Positions 12,773 through 20,255 of a stretch of 32,184 nucleotides of DNA are shown here, piece by piece. Position numbers and translations under genes: made by a program. The notes beneath the pieces were generated by a model that worked only from the letters and a program-made list of their open reading frames with translations, had not been told where the DNA came from and ran no database searches. The DNA comes from a virus. Every line of letters starts with the position of its first letter. Position 1 is the first letter of the stretch. The stretch is from positions 1 through 32,184 of the IMG/VR virus record IMGVR_UViG_3300025120_000284, one strand, 5' to 3'.

Positions 12773-13255
12773 TTACATTTTTACGTTATTCATTGCCAAA
12801 CCAATTTCACAACAAAAATTCGGAACGTCAAAAGACGGACACGCTTTGTTTGAAAATTGATTGTGTCCCGCAATCTTAATGTTTGGGTGACGCAAAATTT
12901 CGTGTTCAATGTATATTCGTAAACTATTTTTTTGATCGTTTGTCATTGTGTTTTTTGGTGATCCTTCTTTGTCTAATCCCCCAACATAACAAACGTGTTT
13001 TGATTTTTTATTAATGCCACGAACACCCCACGTCATTTCGTGGTTTTCAATTATTTGATCATATGGATTTGATCCGTCCGCAAAATGTAAATTGTGCAAC
13101 GTGCCGTCGATTGAAATTAAATCGGAATATCCAACCCGCGTCCAACCACGCCCATTTTTTCCCATATGCCATTGACGGATCATTTCGGGTGTTACTTCGA
13201 AACCTTCTTTTGTTGCCGTGCAATGAATTATTAAATATTCGTATTGATGTGACAT
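12773..13255 (-). CDS. N-acetylmuramoyl-L-alanine amidase (endolysin)
   Basis: The cell-wall hydrolase that cuts the bond between N-acetylmuramic acid and L-alanine of the peptide. The 160 residues form a single amidase_2/T7-lysozyme-like domain: zinc ligands H11 (IIHCTAT), H131 (AGHNQ) and C139 (KACPSFDV), with Y43 (VGYSDL) and K137 as likely catalytic helpers by comparison with T7 lysozyme. HVCYVGG at 87-93 is a typical core strand. No signal peptide or binding domain, so release would need the holin. It heads the lysis trio amidase-holin-spanin. Confidence 0.95.
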   Translation of the reverse strand: MSHQYEYLIIHCTATKEGFEVTPEMIRQWHMGKNGRGWTRVGYSDLISIDGTLHNLHFADGSNPYDQIIENHEMTWGVRGINKKSKHVCYVGGLDKEGSPKNTMTNDQKNSLRIYIEHEILRHPNIKIAGHNQFSNKACPSFDVPNFCCEIGLAMNNVKM

Positions 13256-13301
13256 TGCGCAAACATAAAAATTTGTTTTATATTATTGTCGCAATTGTTG
13301 G

Positions 13302-13436
13302 TTATCGTCCCCCCCCCGCGTATGGTTTACGATAATTTTTTGATGTCTTATTTTTAGACGTTTTCGATTTGGCGTGAACTCCTTTCCGTTTGGTTTGCTT
13401 TGTTTTTTTATATGTGAAAACACTATTTTTCGCCAT
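13302..13436 (-). CDS. Small very basic protein, 44 aa
   Basis: A short gene with ATG at 13436, inside the last codons of gene 13423-13608 (14-nt overlap), and TAA at 13302. The product (MAKNSVFTYKKTKQTKRKGV, then HAKSKTSKNKTSKNYRKPYA and GGGR) has about one third lysine/arginine and no acidic residue. This 'KGVHAK.KTSK.K.SKNY.KPY.G.GR' pattern recurs, to my recollection, in Bacteroidota prophages; it suggests a nucleic-acid-binding peptide. The glycines are coded across a run of nine G, where sequencing errors are likely. A 64-codon reading in another frame (13283-13477) is less convincing. Confidence 0.68.
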   Translation of the reverse strand: MAKNSVFTYKKTKQTKRKGVHAKSKTSKNKTSKNYRKPYAGGGR

Positions 13437-13608
13437 TCCAATTTTTTATTTCTTTTATTACTTTTATTGTTGTCCATACGATCGCAACCGCATATGACAT
13501 AAGTTTTAATATTAATTCGGCGTCCGTCATTGAAATTGCTAATGTTGTTAAATTAATTGTTAATGTTGTTGGACAAAATTTGTTCGCTATATCAATGAAT
13601 TTTTCCAT
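13423..13608 (-). CDS. Small membrane protein, holin-like
   Basis: A 61-residue protein from the start MEKFIDIANKFCPTTLTINL at 13608; an upstream in-frame ATG at 13689 would overlap the fibre-like gene by 70 nt and is rejected. One transmembrane helix at about 33-51 (ILKLMSYAVAIVWTTIKVI) with a charged end (KEIKNWNGEK). Placed between the fibre-like gene and the lysis cassette, it could be a holin, antiholin or membrane-anchored accessory factor. Confidence 0.75.
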   Translation of the reverse strand: MEKFIDIANKFCPTTLTINLTTLAISMTDAELILKLMSYAVAIVWTTIKVIKEIKNWNGEK

Positions 13609-13619
13609 AATATTATTTC

Positions 13620-14405
13620 TTAATATGTGATTTCTAATGTTCCCGTGAATGATGTTGTCCCGTTTGAATTTGTTTTTAAACCAATACAAAATTGATCATT
13701 GGGTAATACTGCGGTTAACGGGCTAATGGTAAAACAATGCGCACCACCCGCCGTGACTGAAATTGTTGTTGTTCCAATTTGTGTTGCGGTTCTTAATAAA
13801 CTATTTTTGCAATCGGGACGCATTAAAAACAATGACATTACGCATTGCGTTGTTGTCGTTCCCGTTACAATTCCCGAAAACGAATCAACACTTCCATTTC
13901 GAACGGCACTCGCAAATGTCGCGCCTATTCCTTCCAATGGATTTGCCAAATTTATTATGGTTGCGGTTTGTTTTGTGTCAAATGAAAAATTTGTTCCGCT
14001 TGTAATTGATTGCAAAAACCAATTTGTGGACGGCTTTTCACCTTGTGTCAAATATCCTTTTGTTGTTTCGGTGACTTTGTCCGTTGACGATGGAATTGTT
14101 GCGTTAATTGTTACGTTTCCCGTTCCGCCACTTGGCGAAATTGTCACATTATTTCCCGCAATTATTTGTGAAACACCACCCGTCGCCGTTGAATTAATTG
14201 TAACCGCACCCGTTCCGCCCGTTGGCGTAATCGAAATGTCCGTTCCCGCGACAATTTGTGTCACACCACCGCCACCGCCCGAATCCGTCGCCCATTCCAA
14301 CGCACCCGTCGCGTTTTTGATTAATTTTGTTCCGTTGGACGCATTCGCAAATCCTTTTGGAACGTGCAATTGAATGTCCGATAAATCTTTGTGTAAATTA
14401 CTCAT
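13620..14405 (-). CDS. Fibre-like virion protein with tandem repeats
   Basis: A 261-residue protein with few charges and many G/T/S/N residues, as in phage fibres and decoration proteins. Two tandem 30-residue repeats lie at 46-73 and 76-103 (GGVTQIVAGTDISITPTGG and GGVSQIIAGNNVTISPSGG), a beta-type stalk pattern seen in trimeric fibres. The N-terminus (HKDLSDIQLHVPKGFANASN) looks like an attachment segment; the C-terminal 110 residues could be a globular beta domain and end in EITY. It overlaps the preceding gene by 8 nt. It probably makes a head or tail fibre involved in host contact; which one is unknown. Confidence 0.85.
   Translation of the reverse strand: MSNLHKDLSDIQLHVPKGFANASNGTKLIKNATGALEWATDSGGGGGVTQIVAGTDISITPTGGTGAVTINSTATGGVSQIIAGNNVTISPSGGTGNVTINATIPSSTDKVTETTKGYLTQGEKPSTNWFLQSITSGTNFSFDTKQTATIINLANPLEGIGATFASAVRNGSVDSFSGIVTGTTTTQCVMSLFLMRPDCKNSLLRTATQIGTTTISVTAGGAHCFTISPLTAVLPNDQFCIGLKTNSNGTTSFTGTLEITY
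14097..14270 (-). repeat. Tandem 90-bp coding repeats in fibre-like gene
   Basis: Two copies of a 30-codon unit (residues 46-73 and 76-103 of the fibre-like protein) with the shared frame GGV-Q-I-AG---I-P-GGTG-VTIN. Protein similarity is high, DNA similarity moderate. A likely site of repeat-number change between relatives. Confidence 0.8.
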
Positions 14406-14820
14406 TGTTTGTTTTTTGATAAGTGAATTTTATAACCATTTTCGTTCCGTCTTCGTCCGTTTGTGTAACATATAAAACGCCGTTTTCGTGCAATTCGTCC
14501 ATTTCTTGTTGTGTAAATTGCAACGCGTGATCATAATTAATTTCGTTTCCGTATGGTTTTTTTTCTTTTTTTGTTTCCCCGTGTGATTTTCCACACATAA
14601 AAGATCCGTCTTCCATTTGGTGTTCCCAACCATCGGGACAATCCGCGTTTTTTCTAACTTTTGGCGCGTTTTGGATTTCGTCTTTGCGATCCCATTGTGA
14701 AACACACACCGCAATTCGTTGTGTCAAATTTGGGAATTCATCTTTTGATTTTTCGTCTTCAATACAACGTGAAATGAACCCGTCTTTTGTTTCGTCTTCT
14801 TTTGGATTTGGTAATGGCAT
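14398..14820 (-). CDS. Hypothetical protein with N-terminal 'FISRC' motif
   Basis: A 140-residue hydrophilic protein. The N-terminus (MPLPNPKEDETKDGFISRCI ... PNLTQRIAVCVSQWDRK) matches a pattern common beside or inside phage head-maturation proteins, with two conserved cysteines (C19, C39). A second cysteine pair and WEHQMEDGSFMCG (about 66-78) follow, then a C-terminal domain (95-140) with QQEMDELHENGVLYVTQTDE. It lies between the connector and the fibre-like gene, 4 nt after the former. Probably a virion or assembly protein; exact role unknown. Confidence 0.82.
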   Translation of the reverse strand: MPLPNPKEDETKDGFISRCIEDEKSKDEFPNLTQRIAVCVSQWDRKDEIQNAPKVRKNADCPDGWEHQMEDGSFMCGKSHGETKKEKKPYGNEINYDHALQFTQQEMDELHENGVLYVTQTDEDGTKMVIKFTYQKTNNE

Positions 14821-14824
14821 AATT

Positions 14825-15367
14825 TTAATAAATAATCATTCCGTGTTGTTTACTAACTCCGTTTTTTGTGTTTTTACAATCAACCGATGTTGTCGCGTTA
14901 TATTGTGGAAATTCGTTTGCGTTGTCGTCTAAAAATTCGATCATTGCTTGTAACATAACGTTTCCGCGTCTGTATGTGTCTTGTTTATAAACGTTTAATG
15001 TCTTTGCGTCAACCGCTTTTGAAAATTCGGGCATATTTGTAACAATTCCCGCCGACGTCGAATTGTCTTGAATTTCGTTGATCACTTCAAAACGAACAAA
15101 CCACGCAAACGTTGGAATTAACCATTCCGCCAAAAAATTTGTTTCCGCCGTTGTTGGTGATCCCGTCGGTGTTGAATTAAAAATCTTTTTTAAATGCAAA
15201 TAAAAATCACTTCCGATTGCACTTTTTAAATGTGCAAATTCTGACATTTGAATTAAATTGTTTGATATTAACGTCAAATCCGTGTTTTGATTCGTGAATG
15301 AATATGTCACAACTTGTTGCGCACTAATTAACGGATCATATGATAAATAATTATTTGTGATTGCCAT
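14825..15367 (-). CDS. Head-tail connector protein candidate
   Basis: A 180-residue, mostly helical protein that starts 1 nt after the portal stop. The helices (ISNNLIQMSEFAHLKSAIGS, FLAEWLIPTFAWFVRFEVIN) and the length fit the adaptor/connector proteins (HK97 gp6-like) that sit under the portal. The 'VYKQDTYRRGNVMLQAMIEF' helix near 130-150 is followed by a short tail. The family call rests on position next to the portal and helical pattern rather than on a diagnostic motif. Confidence 0.72.
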   Translation of the reverse strand: MAITNNYLSYDPLISAQQVVTYSFTNQNTDLTLISNNLIQMSEFAHLKSAIGSDFYLHLKKIFNSTPTGSPTTAETNFLAEWLIPTFAWFVRFEVINEIQDNSTSAGIVTNMPEFSKAVDAKTLNVYKQDTYRRGNVMLQAMIEFLDDNANEFPQYNATTSVDCKNTKNGVSKQHGMIIY

Positions 15368-15368
15368 A

Positions 15369-16604
15369 TTAAATTGTTTTTGTGTTTGTCAACATAACGT
15401 CGCCAAATTCCGTTGCTTCGAAACCTAACACCAAACGTTGTTCGTTGATCGTTAAAACTTGCGATGGGACTATGTCCGACAAAAAAGACACGGGCGGTTC
15501 ATAAACAATTTCGAAATCGTCAATGTCTAACGATGTGTTTTCTTTAATTATTTGTTGAATTTTTCCAAATATTAAACCTTCAACGTCTTTAATAATTGTT
15601 CCCATAACCATTTCCCACGCAACGCGAATTTCATTCCCCGTGTTGCTTAATTTTCCCGCGCTAACGATCCCCGACATTGCGGGTTGCCAACGATGGGCGG
15701 TGATGATATTTTGTGACGTCAATTTTTGTAAATCCATAAATGATCCGTCCGATCCGTCTTTTATTAATGTAACATTCGCGGGTGATGTGTCCCCGTTTTT
15801 TACTAAAAATAAAATTTTTGAATTATTGCCTTTGCCCGTCCATTTTTGTTGTGCGTCCTTAACTAATTTTTCCGCTTCTTCTTCGCCCATATCGCCGTTG
15901 ATTTCAACGATTGCGGACGGCGTAAAATTGTTTTTGAATTTACTTTCATTATATGTTTGCAATTCCCAATCAATCGCCAACCACGACATCGCACCGACGA
16001 AATCGGGCAAACCATAATAATTGAATGTCGGTTCGTAATCTTTGAATTGAATAATTGATGTGTTTTTTTCAAAATTTGGATAAACGGGAACAATTGCGGT
16101 GTCTTCTTTTGATTGTCCATATTTCGCCCAATCGGGGTGAATGTAAATGTGTTTTTGATCTTTTGAAACACGACATTTTGTGGAATCAATATGATATAAA
16201 TTGATCCCGCCTTCATACCTTACAATTTGCATATAAGCATTTCCGAACGTATAGTAATCACCAATTATTTTTCCGTAAACTTCACGCAATGATTCGCCCG
16301 TGTTCGCGTCATTAATAAATGATTGCACATTTGGATTTTCTGAATGAAATTGTTTCCCAATTGATAAAATTTTCTTTTGCCCTAAAATCGAACGATGGGT
16401 TGGCGATTGTCGCGCAACTTCCGCCAAAAATTGTGGAAATAAATTGTCTTCACCATTTGGAATGAACGGCGTTCGAATTGTTTTTAAATCTACGTTTTCA
16501 CGTATTTTTTCGGGAATTCCTAAATTAAAAATGTCAAACTTTGTGAATCCAACTTTTTTTGCAACGTTTTTAATCGTTTGTTTCGTTGTTTTCTTTTTTG
16601 TCAT
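15369..16604 (-). CDS. Portal protein
   Basis: The dodecameric ring through which DNA enters and leaves the head. The 411 residues follow the HK97/phage_portal layout: N-terminal wing (residues 40-110, FIPNGEDNLFPQFLAEVARQ), DYYTFGNAYMQIVR at 116-129, the YYGLPDFVGAMSW segment near 197-209, and a clip/stem region with SNTGNEIRVAWEMVMGTIIK near 322-341. Length is typical. The gene overlaps the small gene upstream by 35 nt. Unusually it lies downstream of the capsid genes and far from terminase. Confidence 0.9.
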   Translation of the reverse strand: MTKKKTTKQTIKNVAKKVGFTKFDIFNLGIPEKIRENVDLKTIRTPFIPNGEDNLFPQFLAEVARQSPTHRSILGQKKILSIGKQFHSENPNVQSFINDANTGESLREVYGKIIGDYYTFGNAYMQIVRYEGGINLYHIDSTKCRVSKDQKHIYIHPDWAKYGQSKEDTAIVPVYPNFEKNTSIIQFKDYEPTFNYYGLPDFVGAMSWLAIDWELQTYNESKFKNNFTPSAIVEINGDMGEEEAEKLVKDAQQKWTGKGNNSKILFLVKNGDTSPANVTLIKDGSDGSFMDLQKLTSQNIITAHRWQPAMSGIVSAGKLSNTGNEIRVAWEMVMGTIIKDVEGLIFGKIQQIIKENTSLDIDDFEIVYEPPVSFLSDIVPSQVLTINEQRLVLGFEATEFGDVMLTNTKTI

Positions 16605-16770
16605 TTTTCGTTGATTTTTTTGATTCTTTTAATTCCGTTACATATTCGAAACCTTCTTTGAATAATTTTTTCAATAAAGATTGATCAACATTTTTGGTTT
16701 CATATTTTTTCCCATCATATCGAAATGATGTTGAACCCTCGACGTCTTTGTGTAATTTATATTTTGCCAT
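16570..16770 (-). CDS. Small hypothetical protein before portal
   Basis: A 66-residue protein (MAKYKLHKDVEGSTSFRYDG...). Residues 1-45 look like a small beta domain with a helix (KNVDQSLLKKLFKEGFEYVT); the C-terminal 20 residues are charged and disordered (KKSTKNDKKENNETND). It overlaps the portal start by 35 nt, indicating coupling. It is the first gene after the terminator at 16829-16864. Possibly a small head or assembly protein; unknown. Confidence 0.78.
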   Translation of the reverse strand: MAKYKLHKDVEGSTSFRYDGKKYETKNVDQSLLKKLFKEGFEYVTELKESKKSTKNDKKENNETND

Positions 16771-16791
16771 TTTATTAATTTTTTGTTTTGT

Positions 16792-16821
16792 TAAAAATAC
16801 AACTTTTTTTCACAATTGGAA
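16792..16821 (-). promoter_or_regulatory. Possible promoter for the portal-lysis operon
   Basis: Minus strand -7-like TATTTTTA (16799-16792), 21 nt before the ATG at 16770, with GTGAAAAAAAGTTG just upstream, similar to the promoter at 20256-20287. A TTG at the right distance is missing. The terminator at 16829-16864 makes a new start here plausible. Confidence 0.4.
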
Positions 16822-16828
16822 CGTTGAA

Positions 16829-16864
16829 CAAAAAAAATTGGGAACACGTTTAAATGTCCCCAAT
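16829..16864 (-). terminator. Rho-independent terminator after the tail tube gene
   Basis: Arms ATTGGGAACA (16837-16846) and TGTCCCCAAT (16855-16864), 8-nt loop; nine pairs plus one G-U wobble in the minus-strand RNA. Eight T follow on the minus strand. It ends the protease-capsid-tube unit. Confidence 0.85.
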
Positions 16865-16912
16865 CTAATTTGAATTCAAACAATGAATTTATGCAATTAA
16901 TATAATTAAATA

Positions 16913-17464
16913 TTAAACGGGAATTGTTCCCGTGAATGCTCTTGGGTATTCACCTTGTTGTGTTGTTATTGTGATCGCCGTTCCGTTTGCGTCTTGTAAA
17001 CCAACACCCGTTGATTCTTCACCCGATGTGAATTCCATATATGCCGTTTCTTCGAAAATCTGATCCCAACCTAAAACGAATTTGTATGTTACTGCGGGTG
17101 ACGCGCAATCGTCCGCGTATGATTCAACAATTGCCGTAATTCCACAACTTGTAACTAACTCCATTAAATCATAATTAACTTCGCCCGTCACTTTTGGAAT
17201 GTAAAATTCTAAAGAAACTTCAATCAATGTTGATCCGTTTTCCCTTGTTGCGTTCGCCGTAAAACCCGCCGTTCCTCTTTCAAATTCCCATTTATAAAAT
17301 GTTGTTGCGCCCGACATAACAACCGCCGTATATCCGTGCGATCCCGCCGTTGCGTCTAATGTGAACGATGTAATATCGTCCGTGTTTGCTAAATGTATAG
17401 TTTTTAATCCGCCACGTCTATTTCTATCGCAACAAACCACATTGTGTCCACTTGTAATGCTCAT
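16913..17464 (-). CDS. Major tail tube protein candidate
   Basis: A 183-residue beta-rich protein (MSITSGHNVVCCDRNRRGGL, KTIHLANTDDITSFTLDA) without long helices. The layout - N-terminal 'C.RNRRGGLKTIHLAN' segment, central FYKWEFERGTAGFTANATRE near 55-75, and SGEESTGVGLQDANGTAITITTQ near 146-168 - matches a family I associate with tail tube or major tail proteins of Bacteroidota siphophages. It lies directly after the major capsid gene. A head decoration protein is the main alternative. Confidence 0.75.
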   Translation of the reverse strand: MSITSGHNVVCCDRNRRGGLKTIHLANTDDITSFTLDATAGSHGYTAVVMSGATTFYKWEFERGTAGFTANATRENGSTLIEVSLEFYIPKVTGEVNYDLMELVTSCGITAIVESYADDCASPAVTYKFVLGWDQIFEETAYMEFTSGEESTGVGLQDANGTAITITTQQGEYPRAFTGTIPV

Positions 17465-17490
17465 ATCTTTATTTTTTTAATGTTATTAAT

Positions 17491-18471
17491 TTAATATCCT
17501 ATTTGAACCAACGAATCGTGTAAAAACTGAACACCTAATTTGAAATATGCTCTTACATAAACTTTTTCCGTTAAATCGTCGTAAAACATTTTCATTTCGC
17601 CTTCGGGATCGTTTGTGTCCGTTCCAACCGCTAAATTTTGTTTTGCTACGTAACACGCACGAACGTTGTCCGCGATCAATCTTTGTGACGTTGCAACGTC
17701 CCAATCATACATTGGGATAACTTCAACACCTCTAAAATAAACTTTCAATGATCCGTCAACTAATTGTGAAAATCCTTCGGCGTTTCCTAAATTTTCTAAT
17801 GATGTCAAATAATCGTCATACATTAATCTTGAAACGTAAATTCCTTTTTCGTTGTTTGGAACACCTTGTAAAGCACTCGGCGCACTCGCCCACATTGCAC
17901 GTAATGCAACAATTGCGTCACCCGTTGCGAATGTTGCTGAATTTGCGATTGCCGTTTTTCTTCCGTTAATTACTGAATCCGCAATTAAAAGTTTCCACCA
18001 ACCATCGGTTGAATTGTAACAACTTGCGCTGTCCCCCGCTTCTTGCGTATCACCGAACCACGCCAAACGTGTAACGTCTTGCGAAATTCCGTTTCTTACG
18101 TTTGCCAATATTGTGTCCATTAACGCCGTTCCTTCTAAATTGAAAACGTTAACACCATTTTTGAATGATTCTTCCAAAAACGTTCCAAAAAATGCGTCTT
18201 GACATTGTGAAACCGCAACCCTCATTCTTCCCGCCGTGATCACTTTGTCGTTAATATTGAAATCGCCCGATTCCGCACCACCACACGTTGTGTATTTTTT
18301 CACGATACAAGACAATGCGTCCGCCGTGTATAAATTCATTTTGTGTTTTACGTTCGGTATTACTCTAAATTGCATAATGTCCGAATCCCTAAAGATTGGT
18401 TCTAAAAACAATTCGTTAAATTGTGCGCCACTATATGTCGCCGTGATGTTGTCTAATGCTACGTTTGCCAT
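17491..18471 (-). CDS. Major capsid protein
   Basis: The shell protein of the head, 326 residues, the usual size for an HK97-fold capsid. Features: N-terminal arm (1-40), a long helix region at about 95-135 (FFGTFLEESFKNGVNVFNLE), and a peripheral/A-domain part with KGIYVSRLMYDDYLTSLENL near 208-228 and FRGVEVIPMYDWD near 248-260. The C-terminus (EKVYVRAYFKLGVQFLHDSL) is a typical beta strand pair. Location immediately after the protease/scaffold gene strongly supports the call. No separate delta domain is evident, as the scaffold is part of the protease gene. Confidence 0.88.
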   Translation of the reverse strand: MANVALDNITATYSGAQFNELFLEPIFRDSDIMQFRVIPNVKHKMNLYTADALSCIVKKYTTCGGAESGDFNINDKVITAGRMRVAVSQCQDAFFGTFLEESFKNGVNVFNLEGTALMDTILANVRNGISQDVTRLAWFGDTQEAGDSASCYNSTDGWWKLLIADSVINGRKTAIANSATFATGDAIVALRAMWASAPSALQGVPNNEKGIYVSRLMYDDYLTSLENLGNAEGFSQLVDGSLKVYFRGVEVIPMYDWDVATSQRLIADNVRACYVAKQNLAVGTDTNDPEGEMKMFYDDLTEKVYVRAYFKLGVQFLHDSLVQIGY

Positions 18472-18504
18472 TTTAAATTCTTTTTTTAGTTAATTTTTTA
18501 TTTG

Positions 18505-18948
18505 TTATGCTTTGCGTTTTAATGTGTTCACCATTGCGTTGAAAAATGCCATATTTGGATCAACAACCGCGTTTTCGATCACGCTTGGATCGCCGTTTGG
18601 TTTTACGTCGGTTTTACCCGCTTTTAATTTAGAAATTTCAACCGCTTTGTTTTGTATTTCTTCGTTTGCAACTTCTAATTCTTTTGTTTTGTTTTCAACT
18701 TCGTTTTCCGCCATTCCCATTTTTTCCTCGATGTCGTGAATTGCGTTTTCTAAATTGTCAACCCTTGATTTTAATTCTTCATATGTCAACGCCCAATCCG
18801 CCTTTTCTGCGGGTGTGTCGTCCCCTTCGTGTCCTTCTTCGTGTTCATTTTTAACACCTAACATTGATTTGATTTTGCCTATTAAAGACGCGTCGTTTGA
18901 AACTTCTTTTGTTTCAACAACGTTTTCATTTTGCGTATTTTCCGCCAT
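18505..18948 (-). other. Possible internal start giving a separate scaffold protein
   Basis: In-frame ATG at 18948-18946 (MAENTQNENVVETK) lies exactly between protease and coiled-coil parts and is preceded by the A-rich CAAAAACAATTGTT. Translation from here would give 147 residues of scaffold, like lambda Nu3 inside gene C. Inferred from position only. Confidence 0.45.
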
Positions 18949-19569
18949 AACAATTGTTTTTGATTGATTAATAATTTTGTTTATTTTTTCGTTTGAAATA
19001 TTTTCAAATTTTGAAATGTCATAATTGTTTTCGATTTTTAATGGTTGTGTGATCCCATTAATTAATCCCATTTCCAATGTTTCCGTTGAATTAAACCACG
19101 TTTCGACGTCCATTAAATTAATATAATGATCCGCGTTGTGTTTTGATTTTGACGCGTAAATTCCCGCAATTTCATTTCGTATTTTATCTAAAATGTTTGC
19201 GGTTTTTCTTAATTCGTTTGCGTCGCCACCACTCATTGCAAATGGATTGTGGATCATAAACAATGAATTTTCCGCCATTTCTATTGTGTCACCCGCCATT
19301 GCAATAACTGACGCAATGGACGCCGAAATTCCTTCGACTTTGGTTGTCACTTTTTTTGAATGATTTTTTAATGCGTTGTAAATTGCCAATCCGTCAAACA
19401 CCGATCCGCCCAATGAATTAATGTGAACGTCGATGTTTTTGTCTTTTATCGTTTTTAATTCGTCGATAAAATTTTTCGCGTTCACGTCGTGTCCGCCTAC
19501 TTCTGAATAAATATAAACGTCCGCCGTTTCCGACTTTGCGTTGTTTTGTATTTCGAACCAATTTTTCAT
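18505..19569 (-). CDS. ClpP-type prohead protease fused to a scaffold domain
   Basis: A 354-residue protein. Residues 1-175 are an S14 (ClpP-like) serine protease with S84 (GISASIASVIAMAGD), H107 (FMIHNPF) and D154 (MDVETWF) as probable triad, plus the NSLGGSVFDG oxyanion loop at 51-60. Residues 210-320 are an acidic coiled coil (EELKSRVDNLENAIHDIEEK), as in scaffold proteins, ending in a conserved C-terminal tail (PNMAFFNAMVNTLKRKA) likely to bind capsid subunits. Start 19569 is preferred over an in-frame ATG at 19629 that would overlap the terminator. An internal ATG (M208, at 18948) could give a free scaffold of 147 residues. Confidence 0.92.
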   Translation of the reverse strand: MKNWFEIQNNAKSETADVYIYSEVGGHDVNAKNFIDELKTIKDKNIDVHINSLGGSVFDGLAIYNALKNHSKKVTTKVEGISASIASVIAMAGDTIEMAENSLFMIHNPFAMSGGDANELRKTANILDKIRNEIAGIYASKSKHNADHYINLMDVETWFNSTETLEMGLINGITQPLKIENNYDISKFENISNEKINKIINQSKTIVMAENTQNENVVETKEVSNDASLIGKIKSMLGVKNEHEEGHEGDDTPAEKADWALTYEELKSRVDNLENAIHDIEEKMGMAENEVENKTKELEVANEEIQNKAVEISKLKAGKTDVKPNGDPSVIENAVVDPNMAFFNAMVNTLKRKA

Positions 19570-19618
19570 TGTGACAAAAATAAAAAAGGTAAAAAAAAGT
19601 TTTACGAAATAACGGGAA

Positions 19619-19646
19619 TAAAAAAACACGGGTTGTTTGCCCGTGT
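19619..19646 (-). terminator. Rho-independent terminator after the single-gene unit
   Basis: Perfect 7-bp stem ACACGGG (19626-19632) / CCCGTGT (19640-19646), loop of 7, followed on the minus strand by six T. It lies 24 nt after the stop of gene 19670-20206 and ahead of the head genes. Confidence 0.88.
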
Positions 19647-19669
19647 CTTTTAATGTTTGTTTTTGTGGA

Positions 19670-20206
19670 TTACATATCCGTCACAAATTGGTGTTTTAAA
19701 TTTGTTGTGATGAATTTTCTTCCTTCACGTGATTTTGAAATTCTTGACAATTTGTCCATATCCGCAAATTTGAATTTGTCCATTTTCATAACATATTCGT
19801 TTGTTTTGTTTATTGTTGGTTTTCCGTTTTCAATTTTAAAATTGTCCGTTGGCACGATGTCAACTTTTTGAAAACCGCCACAATGAATTGATGTTGTTGT
19901 TTCTATTTTATTGATCAACTTTAATCCATCGGGACAAACAAATTCATAATAAAAATTTAATGGACGTCCATAATTTGATTCCGCGTCCACTTGTTCCGTG
20001 AATATACGTCCCCATTTTTCACACCCTTTAATTTTACGCGTCAATACGCTTGGACAATAGTATGAAAACATTTCTTTTAATTCTTTTGAATTTCTTAAAT
20101 CGTCTTTTGAAATTTCTTTGACTAAACGTCTTGTTGTTCCGTTAACTGATTCGATTGTTCTTTTTGTTCCTTCGTTTAATTGGTTGATTAATTCTTGATT
20201 TGACAT
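19670..20206 (-). CDS. Moron-like hypothetical protein between tail and head genes
   Basis: A 178-residue protein of unknown function, charged and helical at the N-terminus (NQLNEGTKRTIESVNGTTRR), with four cysteines (C50, C61, C91, C109) that could hold a metal, beta segments in the middle (RPLNFYYEFVCPDGLKLINK) and a basic C-terminus. The start is fixed by the shared leader 6 nt upstream. It has its own early-type promoter (20256-20287) and terminators on both sides, so it is an independent unit set into the structural region, as in phage 'morons' that alter the host. It may be a host-takeover or anti-defence protein; that is inference. Confidence 0.85.
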   Translation of the reverse strand: MSNQELINQLNEGTKRTIESVNGTTRRLVKEISKDDLRNSKELKEMFSYYCPSVLTRKIKGCEKWGRIFTEQVDAESNYGRPLNFYYEFVCPDGLKLINKIETTTSIHCGGFQKVDIVPTDNFKIENGKPTINKTNEYVMKMDKFKFADMDKLSRISKSREGRKFITTNLKHQFVTDM

Positions 20207-20212
20207 TTTATT

Positions 20213-20227
20213 TGGTTTTTTTTGGTT
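20213..20227 (-). promoter_or_regulatory. Shared translation leader AACCAAAAAAAACCA (copy 6)
   Basis: Exact copy, 6 nt before the ATG at 20206, and the only one outside the early region. A weak GGGA/TCCC hairpin lies just upstream at about 20230-20241. Confidence 0.75.
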
Positions 20228-20255
20228 GTGGGATTATTCCCGTTGTTTGATGGTG

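Noticed and set aside
13283-13477. 64-codon minus-strand frame starting MDNNKSNKRNKK
   Set aside because: It competes with the 44-residue basic gene in another frame, which has better start placement and a recognisable pattern.
13699-14373. Long plus-strand open frame of 224 codons opposite the fibre-like gene
   Set aside because: It is the antisense of a low-complexity gene; the product is a V/P/T-rich string without motif, and no other gene or promoter lies on the plus strand.
19575-19582. TATTTTTG, a perfect -7 box, ahead of the protease gene
   Set aside because: It ends only 5 nt before the ATG and has no TTG 19 nt upstream, so it would need leaderless translation. The head genes still need a start after the terminator at 19619-19646, so this stays open.
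20230-20241. GGGA/TCCC mini-hairpin in the leader of gene 19670-20206
   Set aside because: Only four pairs and no T run; too weak to list as a terminator.
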